This document shows, piece after piece, positions 33,885 to 43,535 of a stretch of DNA of 64,000 nt. Position 1 is the stretch's first letter. Each line of letters begins with the position of its first letter. Origin of the DNA: Palaemon carinicauda (lineage: Eukaryota; Arthropoda; Malacostraca; Decapoda; Palaemonidae); assembly GCF_036898095.1 (NCBI RefSeq), contig NC_090745.1:85644717-85708716 (forward strand), read 5' to 3'. The position numbers and the translations under genes were made by a program. The notes beneath the pieces were generated by a model. That model was given only the letters and a program-made list of their open reading frames with translations. It did not search any database and had not been told where the DNA came from.

Positions 33885-33984
33885 TTAATTTATATATTCA
33901 CCGGGTAAGTATATTCAAAAATTTATTTTATAATTAAAATATCATTTTTAAATATTTAACTTAGCCGGTGAATATATATAGCTG
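33885..33984 (-). repeat. Internal complementary region (DIRS E)
   Basis: The first half is the reverse complement of 33,646-33,710 and the second half (aaatatttaacttagccggt onward) is the reverse complement of 40,110-40,147. The point of joining is the predicted circle junction. Confidence 0.94.
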
Positions 33985-34385
33985 ATTCACACCCAGGGTG
34001 GTGGGTAGAGACCAGATAAATATGTTTACATCGTTTAAGCTAAGAGTTTTTATTTCATTTTGGAAGTTATCAATATAACGAAAACAAAATAAATAGGTAC
34101 CTGGTAAGGAAGTCGACTTAGACGATTACTCTGCCTTGTAAGTACGTCTTCCTTACGGAGCCTCGCGATCCTCTTAGGATGCTGACAGACCCCTAGGAGC
34201 TGAAGTATCAAGGGCTGCAACCCATACAACAGGACCTCATCAAACCCCTAATCTGGGCGCTCTCAAGAAATGACTTTGACCACCCGCCAAATCAACCAGG
34301 ATGCGAAAGGCTTCTTAGCCTTCCGGACAACCCATAAAAAACAACATTAAAAACATTTCAAGAGACAGATTAAAAGGATATGGAA

Positions 34386-35579
34386 TTAGGGAATTGTAGT
34401 GGTTGAGCCCTCACCCACTACTGCACTCGCTGCTACGAATGGTCCCAGTGTGTAGCAGTTCTCGTAAAGAGACTGGACATCTTTCAAGTAAAATGACGCG
34501 AACACTGACTTGCTTCTCCAATAGGTTGCGTCCATTATACTTCGCAGAGATCTATTTTGCTTAAAGGCCACGGAAGTTGCTACAGCTCTAACTTCGTGCG
34601 TCTTAACCTTAAGCAAAGCTCGGTCTTCCTCACTAAGATGTGAATGAGCTTCTCGTATTAACAATCTGATAAAGTATGACAAAGCATTCTTTGACATAGG
34701 CAAGGATGGTTTCTTAACTGAACACCACAAAGCTTCAGATTGGCCTCGTAAAGGTTTAGTACGCTTTAAATAGAACTTAAGAGCTCTAACAGGGCATAAG
34801 ACTCTTTCTAGTTCATTGCCTACGATCTCCGATAAGCTGGGAATATCGAAAGATTTAGGCCAAGGCCGAGAAGGTAGCTCATTTTTGGCTAGAAAACCAA
34901 GTTGCAGCGAACAAGTAGCTTTTTCCGACGAAAATCCGATGTTCTTGCTGAAGGCATGAATCTCACTGACTCTTTTAGCCGAGGCTAAGCATACCAGGAA
35001 AAGAGTCTTAAGAGTGAGATCTTTTAGGGAGGCTGACTGTAAAGGCTCAAACCTGTCTGACATGAGGAATCTTAGTACCACGTCTAAATTCCACCCAGGC
35101 GTAGCCAAACGACGCTCCTTAGTGGTCTCAAAAGACTTAAGGAGGTCTTGCAGATCTTTATTGTTGGAAAGATCTAAGCCTCTATGCCGGAAGACCGATG
35201 CCAACATGCTTCTGTAGCCCTTGATAGTGGGAGCTGAAAGGGATCGTCCTTTTCTCAGGTATAAGAGAAAATCAGCTATCTGGGCTACAGAGGTACTGGT
35301 CGAGGATACAGAAACTGACTTGCACCAGTCTCGGAAGACTTCCCACTTCGATTGGTAGACTCTAATGGTAGACGCTCTCTTGGCTCTAGCAATCGCACTG
35401 GCTGCCTCCTTCGAAAAGCCTCTAGCTCTCGAGAGTCTTTCGATAGTCTGAAGGCAGTCAGACGAAGAGCGTGGAGGCTTTGGTGTACCTTCTTTACGTG
35501 CGGCTGACGTAGAAGGTCTACTCTTAGAGGCAGACTTCAGGGAACGTCTACTAACCATCGAAGTACCTCGGTGAACCAT
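34386..35579 (-). CDS. DIRS tyrosine recombinase (element E), intact
   Basis: A 397-residue open frame that would integrate the circular cDNA of the element in the nucleus. I chose the ATG at 35,577-35,579 (MVHRGTSMVSRRS), because B starts at the same place; the frame is open further upstream but there it only shadows the RT frame. The core-binding domain is about residues 50-150 (VYQSKWEVFRDWCK, SAPTIKGYRSMLASVFRHRG). The catalytic domain is about 170-380 with Arg203 in ASAKRVSEIHAF, His328-x-x-Arg331 in THEVRAVATS, Trp354 and the nucleophile Tyr364 in ASFYLKDV. All tyrosine recombinase catalytic residues are present. It overlaps the RT-RNase H end by 43 nt in the -1 frame. Confidence 0.93.
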   Translation of the reverse strand: MVHRGTSMVSRRSLKSASKSRPSTSAARKEGTPKPPRSSSDCLQTIERLSRARGFSKEAASAIARAKRASTIRVYQSKWEVFRDWCKSVSVSSTSTSVAQIADFLLYLRKGRSLSAPTIKGYRSMLASVFRHRGLDLSNNKDLQDLLKSFETTKERRLATPGWNLDVVLRFLMSDRFEPLQSASLKDLTLKTLFLVCLASAKRVSEIHAFSKNIGFSSEKATCSLQLGFLAKNELPSRPWPKSFDIPSLSEIVGNELERVLCPVRALKFYLKRTKPLRGQSEALWCSVKKPSLPMSKNALSYFIRLLIREAHSHLSEEDRALLKVKTHEVRAVATSVAFKQNRSLRSIMDATYWRSKSVFASFYLKDVQSLYENCYTLGPFVAASAVVGEGSTTTIP

Positions 35580-37432
35580 TCTCTCGCGGGCCAGAGGGGA
35601 GCAACTAACGTCAACCTTGTCCCTTCGTGAGAGCCGAACTTCTGCAGTACCTTGTTGACAATCTTGAACGGTGGGAATGCGTAGAGATCCAGATGTGACC
35701 AATCTAGGAGGAAGGCATCTATATGTATTGCTGCTGGGTCCGGGACTGGCGAGCAATAGATTGGAAGCCTCTTGGTCAGCGAGGTTGCAAAGAGATCTAT
35801 GGTTGGTTGACCCCAAGTGGCCCAAAGTCTCTTGCACACATCCTTGTGGAGGGTCCATTCTGTTGGAATTACTTGCCCTTTCCGACTGAGACAATCTGCT
35901 ATGACGTTCAAGTCGCCCTGGATGAACCTCGTTACTAGGGAGATGTCTCGATCTTTTGACCAGATGAGCAGGTCCCTTGCGATCTCGTACAACGTCAGTG
36001 AGTGGGTACCTCCTTGTTTGGAGATGTACGCCAAGGCCGTGGTGTTGTCCGAGTTTACTTCCACCACTTTGCCTCGAAGGAGATACTCGAAGCTTTTCAA
36101 GGCCAGATGAACTGCCAACAGCTCCTTGCAGTTGATATGCATGCTCCTCTGACTCGTGTTCCACAGACCTGAGCATTCCCGACCGTCCAGCGTCGCGCCC
36201 CAGCCCAAGTCCGATGCGTCCGAGAAGAGAACGTGGTTGGGTAACTGAACAGCCAGGGGAAGACCCTCTCTTAGGTTGATATTGTCCTTCCACCAAGTCA
36301 GACAAGACTTTATCTTTCCGGAAATCGGGATCGAGACCGCCTCTAGCGTCTTGTCCTTTTTCCAGTGGAAAGCCAGATGGAATTGAAGAGGACGGAGGTG
36401 TAGTCTTCCTAGTGATACAAATTGCTCCAGGGATGACAGCGTCCCTACCAGACTCATCCACAGCCTGACTGAGCAGCGTTCTTTCTTCAGCATCTTCTGG
36501 ATGGAAAACAGGGCTTGATCTATTCTGGGGGCCGACGGAAAAGCCCGAAAAGCTTGACTGTGAATCTCCATCCCTAAATACAGAATAGTTTGGGATGGGA
36601 CCAGCTGCGACTTTTCCAAATTGACTAGGAGTCCCAATTCCTTGGTCAGATCTAGCGTCCACTTGAGATCCTTCAGACAGCGACGACTGGAAGAGGCTCT
36701 GAGAAGCCAGTCGTCCAAATAAAGGGAGGCTCGGATGTCCGATAAGTGGAGGAATTTGGCCACATTCCTCATCAGCCTCGTAAATACGAGAGGAGCTGTG
36801 CTTAGGCCAAAGCACAGGGCCCGAAACTGGTAGACCACATCTTCGAAGACGAATCTCAGAAAAGGTTGGGAGTCTGAGTGAATGGGGATGTGGAAGTAGG
36901 CGTCCCTTAGGTCTAGCGAGACCATCCAGTCTTCCTTTCTGACCGCTGCTAAGACTGACTTTGTGGTCTCCATGGAAAACTTCGTCTTTGTGACAAAGAC
37001 ATTCAGAGCACTGACGTCTAGCACCGGTCTCCACCCTCCTGTCTTCTTTGATACTAGGAAGAGACGGTTGTAAAACCCCGGTGATTGAAGGTCCGAGACT
37101 TTGACCACCGCTCCCTTCTCTAGCAAAAGAGACACTTCCAGTTTCAGGGCTTGTCTCTTTTCTACCTCTCTGTACCTGGGAGAGAGATCGATGGGGGACG
37201 TCACTAGAGGGGGTTTGCGTACAAAAGGGATCTTGTACCCCTCTCTGAGTAACTTCACAGATTGTTGATCTGCGCCTCTCTTCTCCCAGGCTTGCCAGAA
37301 GTTCTTGAGTCTGGCTCCTACTGCTGTCTGAAGTTGCGGGCAGTCAGACTCTGCCCTTAGAGGACTTGGATCCTTTCCTCTTCCCTCGCTTCCCTTCGGC
37401 ACGAGCACCTCCTCTGCTGGAGGCTCTGCCAC
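35537..37432 (-). CDS. RT-RNase H-methyltransferase-like polyprotein (element E), intact
   Basis: A 631-codon open frame. RT occupies about residues 110-330: LDLRDAYFHIPI (Asp174), FGLSTAPLVF, and YLDDWLL with Asp240/Asp241. RNase H is about 395-520 with Asp405 (FSDASDLGWGA), Glu437 (CKELLAVHLAL), Asp462 (NSDNTTALAYI) and Asp513 (IADCLSR). Residues 541-630 (TIDLFATSLTKRL, YAFPPFKIV, LVAPLWPAREWF) form the Dam-methyltransferase-like tail typical of DIRS polyproteins. The frame opens at a GTG and has no ATG before residue 154, so it is probably reached from gag by a +1 shift or similar in the 89-nt overlap (37,344-37,432). Confidence 0.93.
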   Translation of the reverse strand: MAEPPAEEVLVPKGSEGRGKDPSPLRAESDCPQLQTAVGARLKNFWQAWEKRGADQQSVKLLREGYKIPFVRKPPLVTSPIDLSPRYREVEKRQALKLEVSLLLEKGAVVKVSDLQSPGFYNRLFLVSKKTGGWRPVLDVSALNVFVTKTKFSMETTKSVLAAVRKEDWMVSLDLRDAYFHIPIHSDSQPFLRFVFEDVVYQFRALCFGLSTAPLVFTRLMRNVAKFLHLSDIRASLYLDDWLLRASSSRRCLKDLKWTLDLTKELGLLVNLEKSQLVPSQTILYLGMEIHSQAFRAFPSAPRIDQALFSIQKMLKKERCSVRLWMSLVGTLSSLEQFVSLGRLHLRPLQFHLAFHWKKDKTLEAVSIPISGKIKSCLTWWKDNINLREGLPLAVQLPNHVLFSDASDLGWGATLDGRECSGLWNTSQRSMHINCKELLAVHLALKSFEYLLRGKVVEVNSDNTTALAYISKQGGTHSLTLYEIARDLLIWSKDRDISLVTRFIQGDLNVIADCLSRKGQVIPTEWTLHKDVCKRLWATWGQPTIDLFATSLTKRLPIYCSPVPDPAAIHIDAFLLDWSHLDLYAFPPFKIVNKVLQKFGSHEGTRLTLVAPLWPAREWFTEVLRWLVDVP

Positions 37433-39770
37433 GAAAGGGCGGAATAAAGCGAGACGCTGGAGTGTCTAACCTCGGTCTAGCAGACAATGTAGGCAAAGGG
37501 GGAGCTTTGCGAGTCGAGGACGCAACTAGATCGTGGGTGTCCTTCTGAACTAAGGATAGGGCAATTTCCTTTACCAAGACTTCAGGAAACAGGCACTTGG
37601 AAAGGGGAGCAAAGAGTAGCTCGGATCTTTGGCATGGCGTCACTCCAGCAGACAGGAAAGAACATAGAGACTCTCGCTTCTTCAGGACTCCGGACGTGAA
37701 TGAGGCGGCTAGTTCGTTGGACCCATCACGGACGGCCTTGTCCATGCAGGACATAATGAGCAAGGAAACGTCCTTATCTGCAGAAGAGATCTTCCTGCTC
37801 AGGGCTCCTAGGCACCAGTCTAGGAAGTTAAAGACTTCGAAAGCCCTAAAAATCCCTTTAAGAAGGTGGTCCAGGTCCGATGGTGACCAACAAATCTTCG
37901 AGCGTCTCATGGCAAGGCGGCGGGGAGAGTCTACAAGACTTGAGAAGTCGCCCTGGGCAGAGGCAGGAACTCCCAAGCCGAGAACTTCTCCCGTGGCATA
38001 CCAGACGCTCGATCTAGACGAGAGTTTAGATGGGGGAAAAGCAAATGCTGTCTTTCCTAAACTCTTCTTAGTCTCTAACCAGTCTCCCAATAGCCGCAAA
38101 GCTCTCTTGGATGAACAAGAGAGAACGAGTCTAGTAAAGGCAGGTGTGGTAGCAGGCACGCCTAACACAAACTCTGACGGCGGCGAACGAGGAGCCACAG
38201 AAACAAAGTGGTCAGGGAACAATTCCTTAAAAACAGCCATGACTTTTCTAAAGTCCAATGATGGTTGAGTTGCCTTAGGTTCGTCCAGTTCTGAAGGTTG
38301 ATCCCCTTGCGGTTCAGCAACGTCCTCATCTGATAGTTCCTCATCCGAAAACTGATGAGGAAACGGCAACGGAGTGGGCAACGTTTGGCTCGCTGAGTCC
38401 GGTCGCACTGGTGCATGCGTGACGGATCCGGACGCAACGTCATGGAACTGCTGCACAGTCTGTGAACTGTCAACAACCATGGGTGCGCGAGGACGCACAG
38501 CGTCCACCCGAGACTGTTTAGACCATCTGGGTTGTGCAGTCAACACCATACCGGGTTGCGGAGGTTGACGCACTGCGTCAAAACAAGACACCTCTTATGG
38601 TTATTGAACGTCCTGAACCTCAACAACCACCTCCGTGCGTTGCCTAACGTCAACGTGCGGCTGGCAAACCACACTGGGTCGCATCGGTGGGGGTACAACC
38701 TCAACTGGTAGACGCGAGAAAGTAACCTCAGCGTCAACAGGACGCACAACAGACCGCTTGGATGGTTGTTGGCCAGAAGGTTCAGCAGCAACCTTCTCCG
38801 CATTGAAGTCCTCCATCAAGGATGCAAGCTTGGACTGCATGTCCTGTAGCAATACCCATTTAGGGTCTACGGCAGCAGGTGCGGCAACAGACGGGGTGAG
38901 GGACTGAGGCGGTACCGCTTTGCCTCTCTTAGGCGGCGAGCAGTCATCAGATGACGGCAACGAGTCCGAACTGATCCAGTGGCTACAACCGGGACGTTGG
39001 ACTTGTCCTGAAGGGACCGACTTACGCTTTAAAGGTCGTGAGACCTTGGTCCAAAGTTTCTTACGAGAAACACCTTCGGACGACGAGGTAAAAACGGGCT
39101 CTCTCGTCTTACGTTGGTAAGGGCGATCTTGGGGAGATACGCCTGATACCATAGAGGGAACGTCTGTTCGCTGATCAAAGCCTCTCGAACCCATGCGTCG
39201 TACGACATTGCTTCTCCCCTGGGCTTGGGAGCTTGCAAGAGGTCCCGGACTAGGAGGACGACAGGCACGAACAGACGAACCCTCAAGCGCAACACTGTTC
39301 ACAACACTTTGAGAAACACTAGGCACTTTATCACTTCCCGTGGCACTTTGGCACTTTAGTTCCTTAACATCCGCCATGAGTTGATTGCGGTCACTTGCAA
39401 GGGACTCAACTCTCTCCCCCAAGGCATGGATAGCACGCATCATGTCAGCCATCGATGGTTCCTGAGTGCTAGGAACAACCACTACAGGGGAAGGATTAGG
39501 TTGAGGGGCATGAGGAGAGGAAAAATCTACCGACCTAGAAGAACTTCTCCTTACCCTATCTCTCTCTAGTCTGCGTGTATACTTCTCAAATTCGATAAAA
39601 TCGAATTCCGAAAGGCCCACGCATTCCTCACACCGATCTTCCAATTGACAGGTTTTACCCCGACAATTGGAACAAACAGTGTGAGGGTCGAGAGAAGCCT
39701 TTGGAAGACGCCTATGACAGTCCCTAGCATTGCATTTTCTAAACTTGGGAACTTGTGAAAGGTCAGCCAT
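37344..39770 (-). pseudogene. gag-like ORF (element E), two nonsense codons
   Basis: Start at the ATG at 39,768-39,770 (MADLSQVPKF), the same start as in element G. The N-terminus has a zinc-finger-like cluster Cys13, Cys18, His30, Cys33, Cys36, Cys41, Cys47, Cys50. A conserved ADMMRAIHALGERVESLASD helix, likely coiled coil, lies near residues 115-135. After codon 389 the frame reads TAA CCA TAA (38,595-38,603), where G reads a Gln-rich stretch, then stays open to 37,344 (808 codons in total). The C-terminal half has RRLAMRRSKICWSPSDLDHL and AFEVFNFLDWCLGAL, conserved in G. Apart from the two stops the frame is uninterrupted. Confidence 0.88.
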
Positions 39771-39974
39771 TTTGAATTGGTCAAGGGAAAATTCCAAAAA
39801 ACGATCTAAGTCATCAACAATGAATCCGATACAAAAAAAGAGTTCAAGGATTTATTTGAAGAAAAACCCTGTACTGCGAAAGCTCATAACCAAAATAAAG
39901 TACTTCACCAAATATGATGGGAAAAACTCCAGGTTTCAACAGCGAGTAAAGTACGTCTTGTCGACACGTCGACA

Positions 39975-40147
39975 GAGAAGAAATTGAGTCTTTGTTTACA
40001 TCGAGTGTGGTATCTGGCCGACAGTTGGCGCTGGTGGGCACACCCGCAACCTGTATAGCGATCGCTGGCGAGTTTTACTGTTTTTTTTTTGTCTGTCGAG
40101 CAACAGAGTTGCAGCTATATATATTCACCGGCTAAGTTAAATATTTA
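39975..40147 (-). repeat. Terminal inverted repeat, 5' end of DIRS E
   Basis: Inverted partner of 33,646-33,850. It contains the cctgtatagcgatcgctggc core seen also in B and G. The end at 40,147 is set by the match to the internal complementary region. Confidence 0.93.
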
Positions 40148-40702
40148 AAAAAGTGAGTTAAAGGGCTCGTTTAACGTAAACATTGCCATAGAGGAAACGT
40201 CTCTCCCAACTTAGAAAAATTTTTAGGTAAAATCATATAAACCTCATTTAATTCCACCTTCTTCAATCTAATATAAAAATTATACTTTTTATTTAGCCTT
40301 TCACATGCTCTTTTAATATAGGTGATTATTTTCTATTAATGTTGAGTGCGCCATGATTCTGAAGTTTCTAATAAGATACCCCATACTTTGTGCAACTTTT
40401 CAAGGATTAATTAGGCATCCTAAAGAATGATGTATGAAGAAAAGGTTAGTTTTACCATTATTTATCGATTCGCCAGTAAATGTTCCCCACCCAAAACACC
40501 TGGTTCCCACTGGATAGCCCCCATTACTGTAGGATATATTAGGGTATATCTTATTAACTATTTATTTGCAAGGGAAATAAAGGTCATTTTCAAATAAAAC
40601 CCGCGTTTTTCAATAAATATTCCACAATTTTCTATTAGTAAAGTTTGCCCTGTGTTTGACTAAAATAGTACCTTATTTACTGTAGGAAAAGCTGGTTTTT
40701 CA
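40148..40702. other. AT-rich intergenic DNA
   Basis: No open frame, transposon end or RNA gene seen. Confidence 0.5.
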
Positions 40703-42091
40703 GTATTTGTTTACAAGAGCACGCTCTCCATTTACTTCGAAATTATGCATTCCTGCAGCTCTTCTCTTCTTGTACAGTAATTCGGAGGTTTTCTAAATGC
40801 TGGGAAAGCAGAAAATAGCAAGATATGTTGCACAAGGGGGAGGGGGAAGAGGTGGTTAAGGAGGTACTAAACGACCTGGAACCAACATCGTCAACATAGT
40901 CAATCAAAGAAAAGTTTGTGACGTCAGCGTACATTTGGTACATTCAAAATATATACTAAATTAAAAATGGACCAATTACTCATAAGTGTCACTATTTGTG
41001 AAATGTATATTTTATATTATTATTATGATTATTATTATTAAATGCTAAGCTATAACCCTAGTTGGAAAAGCAGGATGCTATAAGCCCAGGGGCCCCAACT
41101 GGGTAAATAGCCCAGTGAGGAAAGGAAACAAGGAAAAATTAAATATTTTAAAGAATAAATATTTCCTACACAAACTATAAAAATTTAACAAAACAAGAAG
41201 AGAAAGTAGATAGAATAGTATGCCCAAGTGTACCCTCAAGCAAAAGAACTCTAACCCAAGACCATGGTACAGAGGCTATGGCACTACCCAAGACTAGAGA
41301 ACAATGGTTTGATTTTGGAGTGTCCTTCTCCTAGAAGAGCTGCTTACCATAGGTAAAGAGTCTCTTCTACCCTTACCAAGAGGAAAGTAGCCACTGAACA
41401 ATTACTAGTGCAGTAGTTAACCCCTAGGATAAAGAAGAAATGTTTGGCAATCTCAGTGTTGTCAGGTGTATGAGGACAGAGGAGAATCTGTAAAGAATAG
41501 GATAGACTATTCGGTGTCTGTGTAGGTAAAGGGAAAGAACCGTAACCAGTCAAAGTAGTAGCGGTAGTATCTCAATGGGCGGCTGGTGCCATGGCCAACC
41601 TATTAAAGTGTTTTTTTAAAGAAACTTTTTTGAAAATTACGAGTTTTCCCAGACGTTTTGCTACACTACTGCCATCTATTGACCACTGCCTAAGGATGCC
41701 TGCCAATTTCCCGCTAATGAAAACAGTCATACACTGCAAAAATATTCCTTATAAAGTTTTTTTTTTTTTTTTTTTAAATAAGATTTATTTTCAAGTATTT
41801 ACCTAATGAAATATACAATTCACAAATAGAGACACTTTTGAGTAATTGCTCCATTTTCAATTTTGTACGCTGACGTCACGAACTTCGCTTTGACTGACTA
41901 TGTTGACGATGACAGTTCCAGGTCGTTTAGTACCTCCTCAACCAACCCCTCCCCCTCCCCCTTGTGCAACATATCTTGCTATTTTTTGCTTTCCCAGAAT
42001 TTAAAGAACCTAATAAGTGTACAAAAGGAGAAGAGCTGCAGGAATGCATAATTTTGGAGTATATGGAGAGCGTGCTCTTGTAAACAAATAC
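40703..42091. repeat. Fold-back element with inverted arms of about 300 bp
   Basis: The left arm, 40,703-41,018, and the right arm, 41,806-42,091, are inverted copies. Shared blocks are tgtttacaagagcacgctct, attatgcattcctgcagctc, gcaagatatgttgcacaagg, the ggtactaaacgacctggaac block, tgacgtcagcgtac and caattactca. Both arms have drifted apart by substitutions and short indels. The space between them is filled by an unrelated interspersed repeat. Confidence 0.85.
41024..41600 (-). repeat. Interspersed decapod-type repeat with (TAA)n tail
   Basis: On the minus strand it runs from about 41,600 (ggttacggttctttcccttt) to a 3' end with the gcttatagcatcctgctttt block, ctagggttatagcttagc and an ATT/TAA-rich microsatellite tail at 41,024-41,045. 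A microsatellite tail marks a retroposon 3' end. I recall very similar sequence from decapod shrimp transcripts, but cannot name the family. No protein is encoded. Confidence 0.7.
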
Positions 42092-42660
42092 CGTTTTTTT
42101 CTCTTGAAGATATAGTTCCCTGTTGGGTATTATTTTAGAAAAAGGAACCAGCTTAGCAACCTATAAATACTTCAAAAATGCATAAATCCCACTTTTCTGA
42201 TTAGGAATATACCATTAGTTATGCCTGGAGATGAATAGAACATAAGTAGTAGATTTTTGTTACGTTTACCAAAAATGAGGACTCTGTTTTTCACTAAGGC
42301 GAGTGGCTATTAAAGAAAGATGTTCACCCTTTGACTCGCGCCAAAAAATGACTTCATAGCTCCACCCACTCTTTTTGTTCCACCTATACACTTCGTTTGA
42401 TTGCCCCACGTGACTTGATACTTCAAAATAATTGGCTCATTTTAAACAAACGAAAGCCAATTATATTAAAATATTCCTCCTACCAATTTTAATTCTTCTA
42501 ATGTTACTAATAATAGAATGCAACGACTGAAGCCATTGTCTGGCCCTCCCCGGATATTTCTTTTAATTCTTTTAATGTTACTAATCACTGCGGCCTTAAG
42601 GGGGGGTCGCAGGGGGAGCGGAGCCCCCCAGCTAGGCCTAAGTAGGGGTACAGGGCCCTA
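42092..42660. other. Intergenic DNA
   Basis: AT-rich to 42,590, with a direct short repeat (ttttaattcttctaatgtta at 42,488 and a variant at 42,563), then a GC-rich patch at 42,590-42,660. No gene seen. Confidence 0.4.
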
Positions 42661-43407
42661 AGTTTACTTGTGGGAAAGAAGAATGATCTGAGGAGACTTG
42701 CGAATGCAACTCTACGAATGCATGGTACCACTATGGAAGTGAAACATGTGGTCAGAGACCTAGGGATCTTGGTTGACCGTCATCTCTCATTTCATGATCA
42801 AATTAATAACGTAGTGAAAGCAACTGGATATCATCTAAAGAATATTGCCTTCATTAAGAAATATTTGGATGAGAAGACTATAAAAATGCTTGTTCACAAC
42901 TATGTTATGTCCAAGTTGGATTATTGCAACTCACTTTATTATAGACTACCAAACTATCTGTTGAAAAGGCTACAAAATGTCATGAACAGAGCTGCCAGAT
43001 TGATCAAAGGTTTACCTCGCCGAGAAAGAATAACACCAGCGCTGATTGATTTACATTGGCTGCCAATTAAGGCAAGAATTATTTATAAGATATGTCTTAT
43101 GACTTACCAAGCTCTACATTTTGAAAGACCAAAATACATGAACAATTTACTGAGTGCCTTTCACCTTGACACTTCTATGATCTTGAGACATAGTGTAGAT
43201 CGTCATAGATTGATTGAACCAAGATGCAATTCAGATATTGGTTTTAGAGCTTTTGCAACGTGTGCACCAAGACTGTACAATATGCTGCCTGAAAATATCA
43301 AGAATAGTGAAAATTTGCAGATTTTTAAAAAGAAGTTGAAAACCCACTTATTCACTGAATGCTACGATTTGAATGAAAAGTGCATTAAACAAGATTATAG
43401 ATGTTAA
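42661..43407 (+). pseudogene. CR1/L2-like LINE, 3' end of ORF2 (copy 1)
   Basis: A 245-residue open end of a non-LTR retrotransposon ORF2, downstream of the catalytic RT motifs. It reads DLGILVDRHLSFHDQINNVV, LDYCNSLYYRLPNYLLKRLQ, RAARLIKGLPRRERITPALI and DLHWLPIKARIIYKICLMTY, all typical of the CR1/L2 group C-terminus. 5' truncated as usual for LINEs, so only the thumb/C-terminal domain is left. It is open to its natural-looking stop. Same family as the copy at 45,777-47,395 but on the other strand. Confidence 0.88.
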
Positions 43408-43484
43408 CTCAATGTGTACGAGGGAGGCCCTGCGGAGCGCTGCGTCAGCAGCGGAGCGGGGCCTTGAAGACTACTCACAAGTAA

Positions 43485-43535
43485 CAAGTAGGTTAGGTTA
43501 GGTGGTTGTATTAGGTTAGGTTAGGTTTGTTATAG
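43485..43535 (+). repeat. Short TTAGG-type stretches
   Basis: Two runs of ggttaggttaggt, separated by ggttgtatt. The unit is the arthropod telomere motif TTAGG. Similar short stretches are common in arthropod genomes. Confidence 0.6.

Larger units (their letters stand above)
33646..40147 (-). mobile_element. DIRS element E, near-intact
   Basis: Complete structure of about 6.5 kb. Inverted terminal repeats (33,646-33,850 and 39,975-40,147) share tctgtcgagcaacagagttg-type blocks, gcgccaactgtcggccagat and atgtaaacaaagactcaatt. The internal complementary region is at 33,885-33,984. The recombinase is at 34,386-35,579, RT-RNase H at 35,537-37,432 and gag at 37,344-39,770. Only gag carries nonsense codons (two, 38,595-38,603). 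No target duplication is expected for this class. It is the youngest complete copy in the window judging by its open frames. Confidence 0.95.

Noticed and set aside
35580..37034. Upstream half of an open frame of 882 codons containing the recombinase
   Set aside because: It is the RT-RNase H sequence read in another phase; related copies start the recombinase at MVHRG (35,579).
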